A program made the position numbers and the translations under genes. The notes under the pieces are model-generated. The model had not been told where the DNA came from, ran no database searches, and saw only the letters and a program-made list of their open reading frames with translations. 33,998 bases of DNA. It comes from Bacteroidota bacterium (GTDB taxonomy: Bacteria > Bacteroidota > Bacteroidia > UKL13-3). The stretch covers positions 1 to 33,998 of the forward strand of contig JAIXSO010000006.1 of assembly GCA_027484685.1 (NCBI GenBank). The letters run 5' to 3'. Each line of letters starts with the position of its first letter. Position 1 is the stretch's first letter. Below, piece after piece: positions 33,395 through 33,998 of the stretch.

Positions 33395-33901
33395 ATGAAA
33401 ACAAAATTACCCTCAATTCTATATTTGGTATTGCTAAGCATTTTAATAAATGCGTGTAATAAAGATAATTGTGACAATTCGACTGTTAATAAATATGTTG
33501 ACCAAAGCTACGTACCATACATTATACCATATAGTGATACTAGCACCCGCTTATTTTTAAAAAATGGAACCGATACCTTACTTTTTAAAAGCCAAGGTTT
33601 AAAAGAAAGTACAGAATTTTATCAAGAAAGTGCTATAAATGGATACTGTAGAAAATATTGCATGCAAAAGTTGAGTTTAAAATTAGCTGCAAGTGATACT
33701 GATTATTTTCTATTAAATTATTATCGTGATTGGCAAAATGGTTTATACAACGATTATGAAATTATCAGTGGTAATAATTATTCAAAAAGTAAGTATTACT
33801 CATCTGATGACTTTGTTAATTATTTCCCAACAGTTCAAACAGCAGTAATTTTGAATAACAACTATGACTCAATTAAAAGTTTAACCCAAATTATGCATTA
33901 A
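33395..33901 (+). CDS. Putative lipoprotein of unknown function
   Basis: 168 residues. A lipoprotein signal peptide with lipobox LINAC (Cys21) is followed by NKDNCDNS. The mature part is rich in Tyr, Asn, Asp and Ser with five more cysteines (two as YCRKYC), consistent with a folded extracytoplasmic domain. I recognise no family. It stands alone 80 bases after the terminator. The start is set by the signal peptide. Confidence 0.75.
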   Translation: MKTKLPSILYLVLLSILINACNKDNCDNSTVNKYVDQSYVPYIIPYSDTSTRLFLKNGTDTLLFKSQGLKESTEFYQESAINGYCRKYCMQKLSLKLAASDTDYFLLNYYRDWQNGLYNDYEIISGNNYSKSKYYSSDDFVNYFPTVQTAVILNNNYDSIKSLTQIMH

Positions 33902-33998
33902 CATTTAATAATTTCCATAATTATTAATAAATACAGAACTTTGTGAAGATAAAAATTTTCACCATATGGGTGCAATCGATAACATTGAATTTAGCGAC

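Noticed and set aside
33966-33998. Start of a further gene at the right edge (ATG at 33966, open to the end)
   Set aside because: Only 11 codons are visible and a second frame is also open, so it cannot be supported.

Overview
The window is AT-rich chromosomal DNA from a member of the Bacteroidota. The evidence is two large secreted proteins ending in type IX secretion (T9SS) type A sorting domains, promoter elements of the TTTG-N19-TAnnTTTG type, an almost complete absence of Shine-Dalgarno sequences, an asparaginyl-tRNA synthetase with the coiled-coil insertion usual in this phylum, and many Bacteroidota-typical families (DUF3857/transglutaminase, DUF4421, DUF2167, BrxA/BrxB-type bacilliredoxin, AAA_14/DUF4143 ATPase). 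Genus cannot be read from the sequence; relatives of the Chitinophagales or Sphingobacteriales are plausible.

Bases 1-9000 are the accessory-looking part. The window opens inside a gene that joins tandem parvulin prolyl isomerase domains to a caspase-like (C14) peptidase, with an abrupt change of codon use near the join. It overlaps by one base a DUF4384 secreted partner. A DUF433/DUF5615 toxin-antitoxin pair and a small membrane protein follow. Next is a REP-associated tyrosine transposase (RAYT) surrounded by seven dispersed palindromic REP-like elements, two of them in a 112-bp tandem duplication that also copies the start of the transposase. Then come a periplasmic transglutaminase/MORN-repeat pair and a tandem universal stress protein.

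Bases 9000-16400 are mostly housekeeping: folB divergent from a glutaryl-CoA-type acyl-CoA dehydrogenase, a bacilliredoxin, and S-adenosylhomocysteine hydrolase. Two small elements interrupt them. One is a GIY-YIG nuclease gene enclosed by inverted repeats, beside what looks like an empty copy of the same element. The other is an AAA_14/DUF4143 ATPase gene preceded by three 32-bp-spaced direct repeats with palindromes. TspO and an outer-membrane beta-barrel protein converge after it.

Bases 16400-26000 encode cell-surface proteins on the minus strand: an 1821-residue NHL plus PKD-repeat protein, a 949-residue beta-propeller/Ig-repeat protein, and a DUF4421 outer-membrane-type protein. Bases 26000-34000 hold asnS, a DUF2167 membrane protein, a Rieske-type lipoprotein, the B12-dependent class II ribonucleotide reductase nrdJ, and a lipoprotein of unknown role. 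Intrinsic terminators close most of the transcription units. No rRNA, tRNA, CRISPR array or prophage was seen.
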